From Sporisorium sorghi (lineage: Eukaryota; Basidiomycota; Ustilaginomycetes; Ustilaginales; Ustilaginaceae): a stretch of 64,000 nucleotides of DNA. How positions within the stretch are numbered: the first letter of the stretch is position 1; every line of letters begins with the position of its first letter. Made by a program: the position numbers and the translations under genes. The DNA lies in assembly GCA_023212695.1 (NCBI GenBank), contig JALCCG010000063.1, positions 1 through 64,000 of the forward strand, given 5' to 3'. The notes under the pieces are model-generated. The model did not search any database. It had not been told where the DNA came from and saw nothing but the letters and a program-made list of their open reading frames with translations. This document shows, in pieces, positions 51,032 through 62,430 of the stretch.

Positions 51032-52617
51032 TTCGATAGCCCCATCGGGATATCTGACGGATGGAAGAGGGCCATGCCGATGGGACATGCCGATCCACTC
51101 GTCCGATAGAAGAAAAGGTCGGTCAAGATAAGCATCGGTCGGAACTGTCCTGCGCAGGAATTCTACTCAATGCAGAGTCGGCACTCACGCATGCAAGTTG
51201 TAGTTGTCGCACAAGAGCGGGACTTGAAGACGGGCTGCCCAGCATCAAGACGCTCGCTCGCTCGCTCGCTCGCTACTGTACAAACGGCCAACTTTGAAAA
51301 GGGACAGACGACGCTGTTTATTTTCTGGAAGCGAGGTCAGCCGCGTGCTTTTGGCCCGCGTTTTTTTCTCCGACCAGCTGCTCTGCCTCGTGGTAGCAAA
51401 CACAGAGAGAGACAGGCAGATAGAGATGGCATCCTCGATGAATTTCAAATGCTGCGTCTCTTCCATCGGCACAAGACGAGGTAGATTGTACCGAGAGAGT
51501 CGTAATGAAAGGCGGAGAGCGATGGTTTGGCGCGCTCTTCTGACAGTTTCAACAGGGCGGCGAACCACTCTGATGAGGGCGAGTCTCGACTCGTTCCTAG
51601 CTCTTGAAGGCGACGACGAGCAGGCAAGTTCGCCTCCCTTGCCACTCAGAGAGAGAGAGACGCGGAGAAAAAGTTAACACGAGCAAAAGTTTTTCGAATT
51701 TTGGAACTTTTCTCTTCTGCGATCTGAAACCGCATTTTTTTATTTTATTTTATTTTTTTTTTGAGTGTCCGAATTGGTCGCAGGAAGGCACTTGGGCAGT
51801 GTCCTTTGTGAGTGAGCGATTTTTGTTGCTTGGATACTATCACAGGGTGCTAGTACTGCCTCCATCCTGGAAACTTTTTGTTTTCTTCGACTAGTTAGTT
51901 GTCGCCTGTTCAGGGACCCTTCAGCCAATTGCAGCTCACAAAGTGATCGCATCGAAGGAGAGACGACTCTTTGAAATCACTTTCGTCCTTTGATCGCAAC
52001 CCTCATCTGCCCGACTTGTCCGAAGTCTTGACTGTCGAGTTCATAAAGGCGTTGGTATCATCTGTTCCATCATCTCCCCTTCTGGTCACCATCTCCCTTT
52101 CGCCGCCCTTTGCAAATCGTCTGGCGCTATCGACCGTGTACAAACGACCCACTGCTGGAGCCGACAACACGCATCAACGGACCGTGCTCTGTGTCTTTCC
52201 TCAACTCGAATCGGTAAGTCTTTGATTGCTTTGGCTTGTCATCTTTCTCTTGCTGCTTTCGGAACCTGGCTCGCGAAAAGACTCTTATCATTGTCGTCGG
52301 AAGGGATGCGAAGGGCAGCAGCTGCATGGCGCACGCTCTCATGCTTGCCGGATCGGCTGATCCACTCGGGACAGTGCAGCCACTCACGAGGGGGGGGGGG
52401 GGAAGCGTCTGCATGTACGCAACGGCCTCTCTGTTTTGCTCCGCCCCATCTCGAGAGAGGATCCGGAGTACGGCAAGGGTCTTTGTCTTGCGCCGCTGCT
52501 GCTGCTGCGGGTGGGATACCAGTGCGGGGTAAGCGGGGCGTGCTCATGATGCCGGCAATCGTCATGTGTCCAGACGGTCATTTCGGACACGTTTGTGGTC
52601 GGATCGGGCACTTGTCT

Positions 52618-52642
52618 CTGCTGCTGCTGCTGCTGCTGCTGC
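52618..52642. repeat. TGC trinucleotide repeat
   Basis: Eight perfect CTG/TGC units in the non-coding region upstream of the permease. Confidence 0.85.
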
Positions 52643-52660
52643 ATTGTGCCGCGGTCTATG

Positions 52661-52682
52661 AGAGAGAGAGAGAGAGAGAGAG
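52661..52682. repeat. GA dinucleotide repeat
   Basis: Eleven GA units close to the TGC repeat. Confidence 0.85.
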
Positions 52683-53493
52683 CGCTTGAACGGCTTCTCG
52701 CTCGTATCAGGTGGCGAGAGTGGGGTTGGTTGGAAAGTTGGGCCGCGGCAAAATTCACGCAGAGCGGAAGAGAAAAATATTTTCGCCTTCTGCTGCTGCC
52801 TTTTCGCTTCCTTTCTCTCGCTCGTGTTCTTCCTGCTCCTCTGCCTTCGGCCTCTCTCCGACTGTTTGCAAGAGCGGCACGCAGATCCGTTGCCGTCGAG
52901 CTTCCCCTTCGCTTCTTCCGCCTCGATGTGCTTCTGCTGCGCTGTTTCCGCCTCTTGGCATCCGTGCTGAAGCCATTCAGCTGTCCATCTATGTATGCAG
53001 CCGGCTCTGGTGCGCTGTTCGCATGTTCATGATCACACGGGCGTATCCTTGCATGGCCTCTCAGACACTCTGTTGGATCGCTCGATGGCACACAGCCAAG
53101 CTCCGCTCGAGCGTGTCAGCGTCATTGTGCCTGGCAATCAGCTGCTTCTCTCGTCTACGATTTGGTCCGATCGAGCATCGCCAGTCCCCTCGTTTTCGTC
53201 TGTCTCCCCAAGGCGATATCGCCTGCAGTCAGACGACCTCGTCCCTTGACTCGCTTCGGAAAGATCGCTCGCTCCTCCTCCCCACGATCATCCTGCTGTA
53301 CATAACCCTTGCCTCTTCCCCACAACCCTCTTCCCCGCTTCGGACTCTGTCTTCCCTTTTGCATCCTCCGTCTCGCCTCCTATGCTTACCTCTGGACTTT
53401 CTCGCTAACGCTCCACACACTCTTTCGCTCGCTCGACCTCTTCACCTCATTTCATTCAACCTCGACAGGCTCGAGTCTCTCTTCTAGGCCAAC

Positions 53494-55164
53494 ATGCCGT
53501 CGTCCATCTCCTCAAAATCCTCCAACGAGGTCAAGACCGCAAAGGAGCCCGTCTCGAGCGCCAACGAGAATGGCGCGCGCGTCAGCCACCGGCCCGCCGA
53601 GCTCATCAGCGAGGATGACGCCATGCTCGCTTCGCGTATGGGTCACAAGTCCGAATTCGCCCGCGAGTTCAAGAGCTTCTCGACCATCTCGTACGCCTTT
53701 GCCATCATGGGTCTCGTCTCGTCCGTCGCCACCACGTTCAACAATCCCTTCACACTCGGTGGTCCCGCCTCGACCGTGTGGACCTGGGCGATCGGTTCGT
53801 GCTTCAACATGACGCTTGGTCTGTCGATCGCCGAACTCGTCTCTGCCTACCCCTCGGCAGGTGGTCTCTACTCGGCTTCCGGTCTGCTCGTGCCACGCAA
53901 CCAGCGCGCCTTTGTCGCTTGGCTCACCGGCTGGCTCAACTTCACGGGTCAGATCGCCGGTATCGCCGGTACCGAGTACGGTCTCTCGCAGATGATCTTC
54001 GCGTGGGCCTACGTCATCACCGATGGACGCTACGTGGCTACCACGGGCGCCACCGTGGGTCTCTACATTGGTCTGCTTGCGCTGCACGGCATCATCAACT
54101 GCTTCGGCATCAAGACGCTGGCACGCCTCACGTCGTCGTACGTCATCGTCAACCTGGGCATCACCACGATCATCATCATTGTCGTGCTGGCCAAGACGCC
54201 TCTGGACCAGATGCACTCGGCTTCGTACACGTTCACCGACGTGGTCAACGGCAGTGGCTGGAGCAGCAACGGCCTTGCCTTCTTCTTTGGTCTCTACTGC
54301 GTTCAGTTCGTCATGACCGACTACGACGCAACGGCGCACATTTCCGAGGAGGTTTCGCGTGCTGCCATCGCTGCGCCTGTCGCGATTGTGGTCGCCGTCG
54401 CTGGTACCGGTGCGCTCGGCTGGGTGCTCAACATTGTCATGGTGCTCGTCAGCGGCGACGTGGCGACGCAGGACATTGCGACGTGGCCAGGTGGACTCGC
54501 CTTTGCGCAGATCCTCTACCTGCGCGCGGGCAAGGTGGGCTTCCTGATCATCTGGCCGTTTGTGTGCTCGGTGGCCTTCTTTGTGGTGACGACGGCGCTG
54601 CAGGCCAACGCGCGCTCGTTCTACGCCTTTTCGCGCGACAACGCGCTGCCGGACCGCGGCTTCTTTGCCAAGGTGGACAAGCGCACGGGTACGACGATCA
54701 ACGCCGTGTGGCTTGTGGTCCTTCCCTGCATGGCGATGGGCTGCCTTGCCTTTGCGTCGTACACGGCGGTGACGGCCATCTTTGCGCTCGCTGCGCTGGG
54801 TATGGACAGCAGCTACCTGGTGCCCATCGTGGCGCGCTGGATCTACTGGGACCACCCGGATGTGCAGTTCAAGCCCGGTCCGTTCACGCTGGGCCGCGGC
54901 GTGCTGGGCAAGACGGTCAACGCGATTGCCATCCTGTGGACCATTTTTGAGTGCATCATCCTCGCCATCCCGACGGTCAAGCCGATCACGCAGTTCAACT
55001 TCAACTACTCGTGGGTCATCATGGTGGGCGTGCTGCTCATTGCGACGGTCTGGTTCATGGCGTATGCGCACAAGCACTACCAGGGCCCGCGCAGCACCTT
55101 GTCGGCCGAGCAGAAGGAGAAGCTCGGCGTCGTTTCGCGCGACGAGGAGGGCATCCACCACTAA
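53494..55164 (+). CDS. APC-family permease (GABA/choline type)
   Basis: 556 residues. The N-terminus is hydrophilic (about 1-60). About twelve hydrophobic helices follow, beginning with FSTISYAFAIMGLVSSVATT. The segment LGGPASTVWTWAIGS and the SAGGLYSASGLL motif are typical of the amino acid/choline transporter branch (yeast Uga4 and Hnm1 relatives). A conserved EEVSRA motif is at about 287-292. It is expected in the plasma or vacuolar membrane, importing GABA, choline or a similar amine. The substrate cannot be chosen from sequence. The C-terminal tail is short and charged. Confidence 0.88.
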   Translation: MPSSISSKSSNEVKTAKEPVSSANENGARVSHRPAELISEDDAMLASRMGHKSEFAREFKSFSTISYAFAIMGLVSSVATTFNNPFTLGGPASTVWTWAIGSCFNMTLGLSIAELVSAYPSAGGLYSASGLLVPRNQRAFVAWLTGWLNFTGQIAGIAGTEYGLSQMIFAWAYVITDGRYVATTGATVGLYIGLLALHGIINCFGIKTLARLTSSYVIVNLGITTIIIIVVLAKTPLDQMHSASYTFTDVVNGSGWSSNGLAFFFGLYCVQFVMTDYDATAHISEEVSRAAIAAPVAIVVAVAGTGALGWVLNIVMVLVSGDVATQDIATWPGGLAFAQILYLRAGKVGFLIIWPFVCSVAFFVVTTALQANARSFYAFSRDNALPDRGFFAKVDKRTGTTINAVWLVVLPCMAMGCLAFASYTAVTAIFALAALGMDSSYLVPIVARWIYWDHPDVQFKPGPFTLGRGVLGKTVNAIAILWTIFECIILAIPTVKPITQFNFNYSWVIMVGVLLIATVWFMAYAHKHYQGPRSTLSAEQKEKLGVVSRDEEGIHH

Positions 55165-56123
55165 GCGTGTCACTCTCGACAGCCCAGCGTGGCTATTCAC
55201 ACATCCATCTTCCATCGCCCTGTTGATATACCACTTTTTCGATACTGCTTGTTCCTTTTTGGAGGGGTTTTTTCTTCGATACAGTCTTCACGCTCACGCT
55301 ACAATCACCGTGTATAAATGCTTTCTCGTTCATGATCTCACGCCTAGGGAGGGCGGCAAAATCTCGACGCAACGCTGTATCTTTGGTCACCCCTTTGCGT
55401 GTGCAAGTCGTGTGTTGATTGAAGCTTCAAGTCATCCGATTGAGGCTGAGCAAGAGATTCGAAGCTTACAGTATCTGCAGCGGTAAAAATCTTACCGTCT
55501 CCAAAAGAAATTCAGGTCGTGAAATGAAGGCTCAAAAAATGAAATTTCAGAACTTCTTCTGCAGTTCGATGCGGCGTCTTCTTTTTGGGCTCTGAAACGG
55601 CAACAAAAAAGCCTTGGCTGCAACGCACCCTGAGGTCATCTTTTCCCGCGATGGTCACAGCGAAAAACGTGCGCGCACGGTGAGGGTGGAGGCATGAGAA
55701 GCAAAGCAAGCTGCTTTCCCCTTGATCGCGAGATGTCCAGTGCGCTCTAGTGCCTGTTCCCCCCTTCGTCGGAAGCTCTTCCGAGCATCGATATCTAAGT
55801 TTTCCAGTCTGGAATGTTGTAATCTTCCAGCTGTGCTTCGGTGGTGTTGCAGTCTCAGGTCTGGTCAGCAGGCGTGTGAGGACGGTGTGCGGAAGTGATG
55901 CCGACAAGCGATAGGGCTTGCGAGACAATCAAGTTTCGGGAGAGCCGTGAGCGTGAGAAGGGTCTGTCGGTCTGAAAAGGCCAAGCAAGTCGACGGATGT
56001 GTGCCTGCTATATCTGGTAATCGTCGGTTCGCTCTCCGACCTTACCTTCCTCTCCATCACCTTCTCCTCCTCCTCCCTCACAACCATCACCATCGCAGAC
56101 CGACTCTCGAACGTTTTGCAACC
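55165..56123. other. Intergenic region upstream of the flavin monooxygenase
   Basis: Terminator side of the permease and promoter of the next gene; C/T-rich near 56040-56095. No gene found. Confidence 0.5.
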
Positions 56124-57719
56124 ATGTCAGCCACCACCGCAGGCAACTTCGGCCCTGCTGCACTCGTCAGCTATATCTACCAGTGGATCCAGATCCTCAT
56201 CGCCTACGCCTTTGCTCCCAAGCTCCCCGCCGACCAACCCGATCAAGAACCTTTCGGTCATGTCGCCGTCATCGGCGCCGGCATCTCGGGCATTTCGACC
56301 GCCTCGCAGCTCATCGGTCATGGCTTTGAAGTGACCATCTTTGACGAAACCGAGGAGATCGGCGGGATCTGGTCGCGCGTCAACTCGACTTCCGGTCTGC
56401 AGATCAGCTCGATCATGTACCGCTTCCACCCGGCGGTCAAGTGGACGACGGGCTACCCGCATCGCGACGAGATTCTGAAGAACATCGAGAAGATCTGGAA
56501 GATCTATGGGCTGGACAAGCGTACTCGGCTGGGGACCAAGGTGGAGAAGGTGACGAGGCACAGTTCGTCGACGGACCCGAAGGAGGGCGGGCATGCGCGC
56601 TGGGTGATCAACGGCAACGAGGACGAGGTTTTCGACGGTGTCGTCGTGACCACGGGCACATGCGGTAAGCCCAAGAAGATGGATTTGCCGGGCGAAGACA
56701 AGTTCAAGGGCCAGATCGTGCACTCTTCGCACCTCGACGGACTCGACTGCAAGGACAAGAAGGTGCTCATCGTCGGCGGCGGTGCCAGCGGCATCGAAGC
56801 GCTCGAGCTGGCCGTTTCACAGGGTGCCGACAAGCCCACCATCCTCGCTCGCAGCGACAAGTGGATCATCCCGCGCAACACGGTCGTCGACTGCCTGGTC
56901 GCCCTGCAACCCCTGGGCCGCGAGACGTGGCTGTCGTTCATCCCGGAGTTTTTGATCAAGAAGCTGCACTACCGCGATCTGCAGGAGAAGATGGCGCCCA
57001 CACAGGGCTTCTACACAGGTACGCCGATTGTCAACACGTCGGCCATGACGCACATCAGGCAGGGCGTGGCCGACTACCAGCGAGGCGACGTGCTCGATCT
57101 CGACGAGTCCGGCATCCATTTCAGCCTGCGCAAGCGCGGTCAAAAGAAAGGCACTCCCGGTAAAAAAGTGCACTACGACGCGGACATCATTGTGGTGGCT
57201 ACGGGTTTCGAGCTGCCGTCGATCGACTTTTTGCCGCAGGACCTGTTCCCGGAGGATTATGTTCGGCCCAACATGTACCTCCAAGTGTTCCCGATTGAGG
57301 ACTGCTCGGTGCTGTGCACCAATTCGACGTTCCGCAACGCCGTGGGCACTGTGGGCCACATCCATATCGGAATGATGGCGCGCTCGCTCATCTTGTTCTT
57401 GATGGACGAAAAGACGCGGCCGCGCCCGCGCGACATGCGTCTGTGGGTCGACCTGGTGCGCTACATCAAGGAGCGCGCGCCCGGTGGCCAGCTCGACTTC
57501 TTTACGTACATGGAGCTGTGCATCTGGCTCACGTCGTTCCTGTTCTTCCGCGTGAACAGGTTGAAGTACTTCTTCTTTGTGACGTTCGGATGGGGATTCT
57601 GGAGCAGAGAGGGGAAAACGGACAAGACGGGCAGGTTGGTGGGCGAGCCCAAGTTCCATCTTAGTATTAGTAAGCTGGTTGGGAAGGGGCCGTCGGCGCA
57701 CTTCCTCAAGAACAACTAG
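56124..57719 (+). CDS. Flavin-containing monooxygenase (FMO/BVMO-like)
   Basis: 531 residues from the ATG at 56124, which follows a C/T-rich leader; the frame is open upstream to 55947. A short hydrophobic segment near 15-30 may anchor it to membrane. An FAD-binding Rossmann motif GAGISGIS lies near residue 50, and an NADPH-binding one GGGASGIE near 216. Between them is FKGQIVHSSHLDG, close to the FxGxxxH fingerprint of FMOs and Baeyer-Villiger enzymes. It resembles the large fungal group of class B flavoprotein monooxygenases, with a hydrophobic C-terminus. Substrate unknown. Confidence 0.85.
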   Translation: MSATTAGNFGPAALVSYIYQWIQILIAYAFAPKLPADQPDQEPFGHVAVIGAGISGISTASQLIGHGFEVTIFDETEEIGGIWSRVNSTSGLQISSIMYRFHPAVKWTTGYPHRDEILKNIEKIWKIYGLDKRTRLGTKVEKVTRHSSSTDPKEGGHARWVINGNEDEVFDGVVVTTGTCGKPKKMDLPGEDKFKGQIVHSSHLDGLDCKDKKVLIVGGGASGIEALELAVSQGADKPTILARSDKWIIPRNTVVDCLVALQPLGRETWLSFIPEFLIKKLHYRDLQEKMAPTQGFYTGTPIVNTSAMTHIRQGVADYQRGDVLDLDESGIHFSLRKRGQKKGTPGKKVHYDADIIVVATGFELPSIDFLPQDLFPEDYVRPNMYLQVFPIEDCSVLCTNSTFRNAVGTVGHIHIGMMARSLILFLMDEKTRPRPRDMRLWVDLVRYIKERAPGGQLDFFTYMELCIWLTSFLFFRVNRLKYFFFVTFGWGFWSREGKTDKTGRLVGEPKFHLSISKLVGKGPSAHFLKNN

Positions 57720-58224
57720 AGCGCAGGATGTAGGAGTAAGGATACAGGACACTCAACGCTTTCCTTTCAAGTTTGCCTTTTTTTCACTTCCTCTCCTATG
57801 AATTGCTGCACGGCGGACAGCGTTCTACTGGTTGCATCGGCTCGGCAGGCTGCTGGCGGCGGTGTGGATCATCGGTTGGACGGTGGCGTCGCCGTGGCTT
57901 CACGCGGTCGCGGTTGGCGTCGATGGCGTATCGAAGCGTCTACTTGTGGCGATCGGTCGGCCACACACGAGACAGCATCCGGTCAATGCTTCCGCTCAGA
58001 ACGGCAACGCGCATCCTTAGAGACTCTTCCTTCGTTGGCCACTTCGCTTCTCGTTGCAATTGACACATCGCTCTTCGCTTTCATTGCATTCCCAACGTTC
58101 ACACAGCTCAAAGATGTCAGACCTGGCAGCATTTGTTCGATGGCAAAGGACAAAACTTCCATTCTGAAAGTGACAAGCGAAAGTCCGACTGAGATTACAC
58201 ACACGAGAACGAGAATGTTTCCCT
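57720..58224. other. Convergent intergenic region
   Basis: About 500 bases between two convergent genes. An open frame at 57798-58250 has no supporting evidence. Confidence 0.5.
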
Positions 58225-59388
58225 CTACTGCTTGCCTTGACCCTGGCTGATCTGCACCTTGATCGCGGTCTTTCCATCCTCACCCACACCCTTCGTCGTC
58301 GTCTCAAACGCCTTGACCGCATCCTTGAAAAGGAAACGGTGGGTGACCATCTTGGTCACGTCGATCTTGCCTGTGCTGACGAGGTTGATCGAGGTCTTGT
58401 ACGTGCCCGCGCCGTAGCGGAAGGAGCCTGTGACGTCGATCTCTTTGACGCAGACGCGGGTGATGGGGAATTCGACCTCGGAGCGGCCCATGCCGACCTG
58501 GACGAAGCGGCCTTTGGGGCGGAGGGCCTGGATGCCCATCTGGATGCAGGGTTCGGCGCCGGTGCACTCGAGCACCAGGTCGAAGCCCTCCTGGGCGGCG
58601 ACGTCATCGCCGAGCGACTGGATGAGCGTCTGCGCGTTGCGTGCCGCGGCGTCGATCTTGGCCTCGCCGTCGTTGGGCAGGGAGGGCTTGAACGTGGACG
58701 TGGCGCAGAACTCTTTCGCGAACTCGAGCTTGCTGTCGACGACATCGACCACAACGACACGCTTAGCGGAATAGGCCTTGCACACCGCCGCGTTGAGCAG
58801 ACCAATGGGACCCGCGCCGAACACAAGCACGTTCTCCATCGCCTTGACCTGCCCGCGCATCGCCGCCGAATACACCGCCACGGACAGCGGCTCCATCAAC
58901 GACGCCTCCTCCAACGACATCGTATCGGGCACATGGTGCGCAAACGAGCTCTGGATGTTGTAGTACGTGCATAGCGTGCCATCGTACGGCGGCGTCGCGG
59001 CAAACTCCAAGTTCGCACAGTGGTTGTAGTTGCCATTCAAGCAAACCTGGCATGAGCGACATGGAACACCGGGCTCGAGCGCGACGCGGTCGCCCACCTT
59101 GTGCGTCGTAACACCTGCGCCGACGGCGGTGACGATGCCGCTAGACTCGTGCCCCAGAACCATGGGCTTGCGCACCACAAAGTCGCCGATGCGCCCGTGG
59201 TGCAGATAATGGCAGTCTGAGGCGCAGAGACCGGTCTGGCGGATGTTGACCTGCACCTGCCCCGGTTGGGGCGCGACGATGGGACGGTCTTCGAACGAGA
59301 CGTTTTCGATTTCTTGCAGGACGAACGACAGGTTGCCCTGCGCTGGCTCGGTGGCGAGCGAGTTGTTCGGTGCGACCGTGCCTGGCAT
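58225..59388 (-). CDS. Zinc-dependent polyol dehydrogenase (xylitol/sorbitol type)
   Basis: 387 residues from the ATG at 59388; an in-frame extension to 59739 looks non-coding. Medium-chain dehydrogenase layout: catalytic zinc ligands in GLCASDCHYLHHG and LGHESSG, structural zinc cysteines in CRSCQVCLNGNYNHC, and a Rossmann motif VFGAGPIGLL. The DVVDSKLEFAKEF segment after it has the Asp that favours NAD over NADP. This matches the xylitol or sorbitol dehydrogenase branch, which oxidises polyols to ketoses in the cytosol. Compared with relatives there is an extra segment near residues 228-250 (SLPNDGEAKIDAAARNAQTL). Confidence 0.88.
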   Translation of the reverse strand: MPGTVAPNNSLATEPAQGNLSFVLQEIENVSFEDRPIVAPQPGQVQVNIRQTGLCASDCHYLHHGRIGDFVVRKPMVLGHESSGIVTAVGAGVTTHKVGDRVALEPGVPCRSCQVCLNGNYNHCANLEFAATPPYDGTLCTYYNIQSSFAHHVPDTMSLEEASLMEPLSVAVYSAAMRGQVKAMENVLVFGAGPIGLLNAAVCKAYSAKRVVVVDVVDSKLEFAKEFCATSTFKPSLPNDGEAKIDAAARNAQTLIQSLGDDVAAQEGFDLVLECTGAEPCIQMGIQALRPKGRFVQVGMGRSEVEFPITRVCVKEIDVTGSFRYGAGTYKTSINLVSTGKIDVTKMVTHRFLFKDAVKAFETTTKGVGEDGKTAIKVQISQGQGKQ

Positions 59389-60525
59389 TTTTGTGTTGTT
59401 GATCCGATGGTGCTTTTTGGGGGAAAGATGAGGGGGTGACGAGAAGAGCAGGAGCGTAGGCGGGGTTCTTTTATGGGAGATGTCCCAGACGGAGATCTGC
59501 ACCGACCGACACACGCCACCCCACGCAGCTTTCGTCGGAATGCAGCCGCAAACAGCAGCAGCTTCTTTCTTCTCAACCGGCAAGCAAGAGTGTCGTGCGT
59601 AGAATGAGCGCACAGACACGCTCCTCCAAGGAATTCCAGAAAAAATCACCGTCGAAAGCTGAAGAGAGATTGCCGGTCGCGCTTCGGTCAGTCGGCAATC
59701 TTTTCGCCGCTGGCCCTTTGACCCCGCACACACCGGCAAACTGTAGAGAAGGCTGCTGCTTCATCGACTTGATCTACGAACAGCTGGGTCCCAACGATAG
59801 CCTCTACGACGACGGGAGGCCGCCCTACTCTCCTCTGACTCGTTGTTGCCCTCTCTTTCTCGATGAGCGTATGCATTAGCCCGATTGCATCTTGACTTGC
59901 TCTCAGAGCCTTGCTCCTTGTTACCCGTCGGAGCCTCCGATTCACCAAGCTGAGCTTTTCTGCTCAGCCTTAGCGCAGGCCGTTTGACTCACCACATTTT
60001 ATGACCAGGTTGGGACAGCTCAAGTTCCCACGCTTCTCAAAAGCCACCTGGGACGCCTAAGTTAAGTTGTGACTTTGGAGAAGAGGCTTCAGCGCACTGT
60101 GAGAGCAAATTCACCAAAGCAATGTGGAAGAGCCGAAACAAAGTTGCCTTTGTGTCGTTGCCAAGCGGAAGGCGGATGTGATTTTCGCACGGCTGATCAA
60201 GCCGCACCTTTCTCTCGCGTCACGGTCTCTCGCAATGAGTGCGCGACGGCTTGGACCCTGAAATCACAAAAAAAGTGACACTCGCGGCTGCGCCGATGAA
60301 TCTCGAGAGCTTTCGATCTTTTCTCCTCTTCAACTACTCATGACTGTTTCACTCGAAGCACAATCGCTCGGAGCAACGGATCGACTCAACCTCATGGGCG
60401 ATCAAGCCCTGTCTTGAGTGACACCGTCCGCAGGACCAGGGGCGGGGGCCCGAATCACTCTACTCTCAAGCGACAGCTGATCTCTTTCGCACACCAGCAG
60501 CACCCCTTTGTCGCTCTCACCAACC
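59389..60525. other. Divergent intergenic region, 1.1 kb
   Basis: Promoter region for the polyol dehydrogenase and the TPR/F-box gene. Short open frames only, none convincing. Confidence 0.5.
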
Positions 60526-62430
60526 ATGCCAGACTCAACGAGAGCGCAGCCGCGCTCGGAGTTGAGCAAACCCTCTCGACCATCTGACTCGACAGAGGAG
60601 CGTTTGGCCAACGCAGAGAAAGAAGTGGCCATCGCCCTCGACACACTTGCCTACGACGAGCTCATCCTCGTCGCTACCGAAGCTCTTCAGACGAAACCGC
60701 AAACGCCGAGCAAGAACGTCATCAAGTCTCGCAAGAACCTGTTGTGGGCCAGATCCCACGCGTACCACCACAAAAGTCTCCACGAACTGGCACTCAAAGA
60801 TGCTCGAGCTGCCCTCAAGATCGATCCCAATGATATTGGCGCATACATTCGGACCGCCGTGCTCCTCAGCAACACGGGTCACAAGACACAGTCTCTGAGC
60901 TGTCTCAAAACAGCACGCTCTCTAGCTTCCAAGTTAGACTCGGCCACAAGCGCAATATGGCTGCGCAGGATCGATAAGCAGCGGCGCAAAGACACCGATC
61001 TGTGCAAGGACCACATCGACCAGCTTCCGCACGAGCTTTTCATCGAGATCGCATCGCACCTCAACGTTGCAGACCGCGTCTCTTTGAGTCAGACGTGTCG
61101 CTCGTGGCGTCAACTTTTGACTTCCGTGCCATCCCTCTGGACTTCACTCACTCTCGTCACACGTCAAAAGGATTTGGACGGATCCAAGCCTAAAGACTGG
61201 ATACGCTACATCCTCATGCGCTCGGAAAGGGCCAATCATGGCCTCGAAAAAGTCGTATTCTTAGACTACTTTCCTTCAAAGCTGCTCGAAAAGGTGTGCA
61301 ACATCCTGCTCAAATCCGCAGCCAGCCTCGAGCTCATCCAGATTCCCACACAACAGCAGGAATTATGCTACGATCGTCTCTACCGTCACTGTCCTCGGCT
61401 CACAGACCTTTCGATCAACGAGCCGAAAGATGTGTACATACCGGACGCCATCGTGAAAGCTTGTCCACATGTTCCTACAGAGAAACAGACGGCGACGATC
61501 CAGCCTTTCTCGCTCGAATCCTTTTCCGTCTTCAATCCGTATCTGACACCCTGCCGCTTCATTGACAAACACCTCCACCGGGTGCGCCTCTTGTCGGGGT
61601 TCAATCCTTTCAGAATGTCTGCCGACGGCACGTTTCAAGACGAGCAGCTGGCGTCTAGCATCGCGCAACACCTCGAAGAATGGCGGATCGAGTATGGTCC
61701 TCGAGGAAACTCCACATTGACTCTGCCGAAGCTCACGAAGCTAAGGCAATGCGTCGAAGAGAGCTCGCTGATTTCATCGTGCCCGAACTTGCTCGACTTG
61801 GAAATCGACATGGGATCTGGCGACGCCCAGGCTGTAGACCGATTGATTCGGTTGCTCAGCACCAGCCCGATGCTGCGCAAATTGTCCTTCGTGCCTGGCG
61901 AAATCTTGCAAAGTTTCGTGCAATTGCGCGAGGTTCTGTCCCGCTTGCGCCGCTTGGAACGGCTCGAGGTGGGCTACTCATATACACAAGATTTCCTCTC
62001 CGAGCTTCTGCTCCCCAACGCAGTGACCTCCGAGTCTGGGCAGAACGACGTCTTTTTCCCATTGCCAAAGATGCAATACCTCGTGGCGAATGAAAGTCAG
62101 ACCGATGTCAACAGGCTGACCTATTCCCTCTTGGTACGCGAAGCACTAAGGCTCGGAGACAATCTGGCCAAAGCAAAGCACGATGCTGCAAAACGCGTCC
62201 TGAAATCGAGCTCCAGCTCGGAGCCTGCTGCTTCGCCTTTCCAACGCGGATCGACGTCGAAGGAATCCAGCAAACTGACCGTAAAACTGACCGGGCCCAG
62301 CCTCAAGAACAGATCGGACTGCATCCAACTGCAGTATCTCAAGTTGACCAACGTCGGACGTCTCTCCGAACACATCGAAGAAGCACTCAGAGCTTGTACA
62401 GCCAAGCTCGACCTGGAGTATTGTGACTAG
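60526..62430 (+). CDS. TPR plus F-box protein, Pof3/Dia2-like
   Basis: 634 residues from the ATG at 60526. The N-terminal region (about 20-150) has TPR-like helices (LANAEKEVAIALDTLAYDEL and ALKDARAALKIDPNDIGAYI). An F-box follows at about 163-205 (DQLPHELFIEIASHLNVADR). The rest holds irregular leucine-rich repeats. This TPR, F-box, LRR order is that of fission yeast Pof3 and budding yeast Dia2, SCF adaptors linked to replication and genome stability. Homology is inferred from architecture. Confidence 0.8.
   Translation: MPDSTRAQPRSELSKPSRPSDSTEERLANAEKEVAIALDTLAYDELILVATEALQTKPQTPSKNVIKSRKNLLWARSHAYHHKSLHELALKDARAALKIDPNDIGAYIRTAVLLSNTGHKTQSLSCLKTARSLASKLDSATSAIWLRRIDKQRRKDTDLCKDHIDQLPHELFIEIASHLNVADRVSLSQTCRSWRQLLTSVPSLWTSLTLVTRQKDLDGSKPKDWIRYILMRSERANHGLEKVVFLDYFPSKLLEKVCNILLKSAASLELIQIPTQQQELCYDRLYRHCPRLTDLSINEPKDVYIPDAIVKACPHVPTEKQTATIQPFSLESFSVFNPYLTPCRFIDKHLHRVRLLSGFNPFRMSADGTFQDEQLASSIAQHLEEWRIEYGPRGNSTLTLPKLTKLRQCVEESSLISSCPNLLDLEIDMGSGDAQAVDRLIRLLSTSPMLRKLSFVPGEILQSFVQLREVLSRLRRLERLEVGYSYTQDFLSELLLPNAVTSESGQNDVFFPLPKMQYLVANESQTDVNRLTYSLLVREALRLGDNLAKAKHDAAKRVLKSSSSSEPAASPFQRGSTSKESSKLTVKLTGPSLKNRSDCIQLQYLKLTNVGRLSEHIEEALRACTAKLDLEYCD

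Larger units (their letters stand above)
51032..53493. other. Long (2.5 kb) region upstream of the permease gene
   Basis: It contains a GCTC repeat (about 51249-51272), a G run (52391-52401), a TGC repeat (about 52618-52642) and a GA repeat (about 52661-52682). Several open frames exist (for example 52711-53487) but are compositionally biased and lack domains. The stretch 53270-53490 is strongly C/T-rich, as in many fungal promoters and leaders. A long leader or unseen non-coding RNA is possible. Confidence 0.5.

Noticed and set aside
49385..51088. 567-codon minus-strand open frame opposite TRM11
   Set aside because: Antisense shadow of a strongly supported methyltransferase; no domain visible.
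52711..53487. 258-codon plus-strand open frame upstream of the permease
   Set aside because: Ser/Leu/Pro-rich translation of a C/T-rich leader; no signal or domain.
53512..55215. 567-codon minus-strand open frame opposite the permease
   Set aside because: Antisense shadow with Arg/Asp/His-rich composition.
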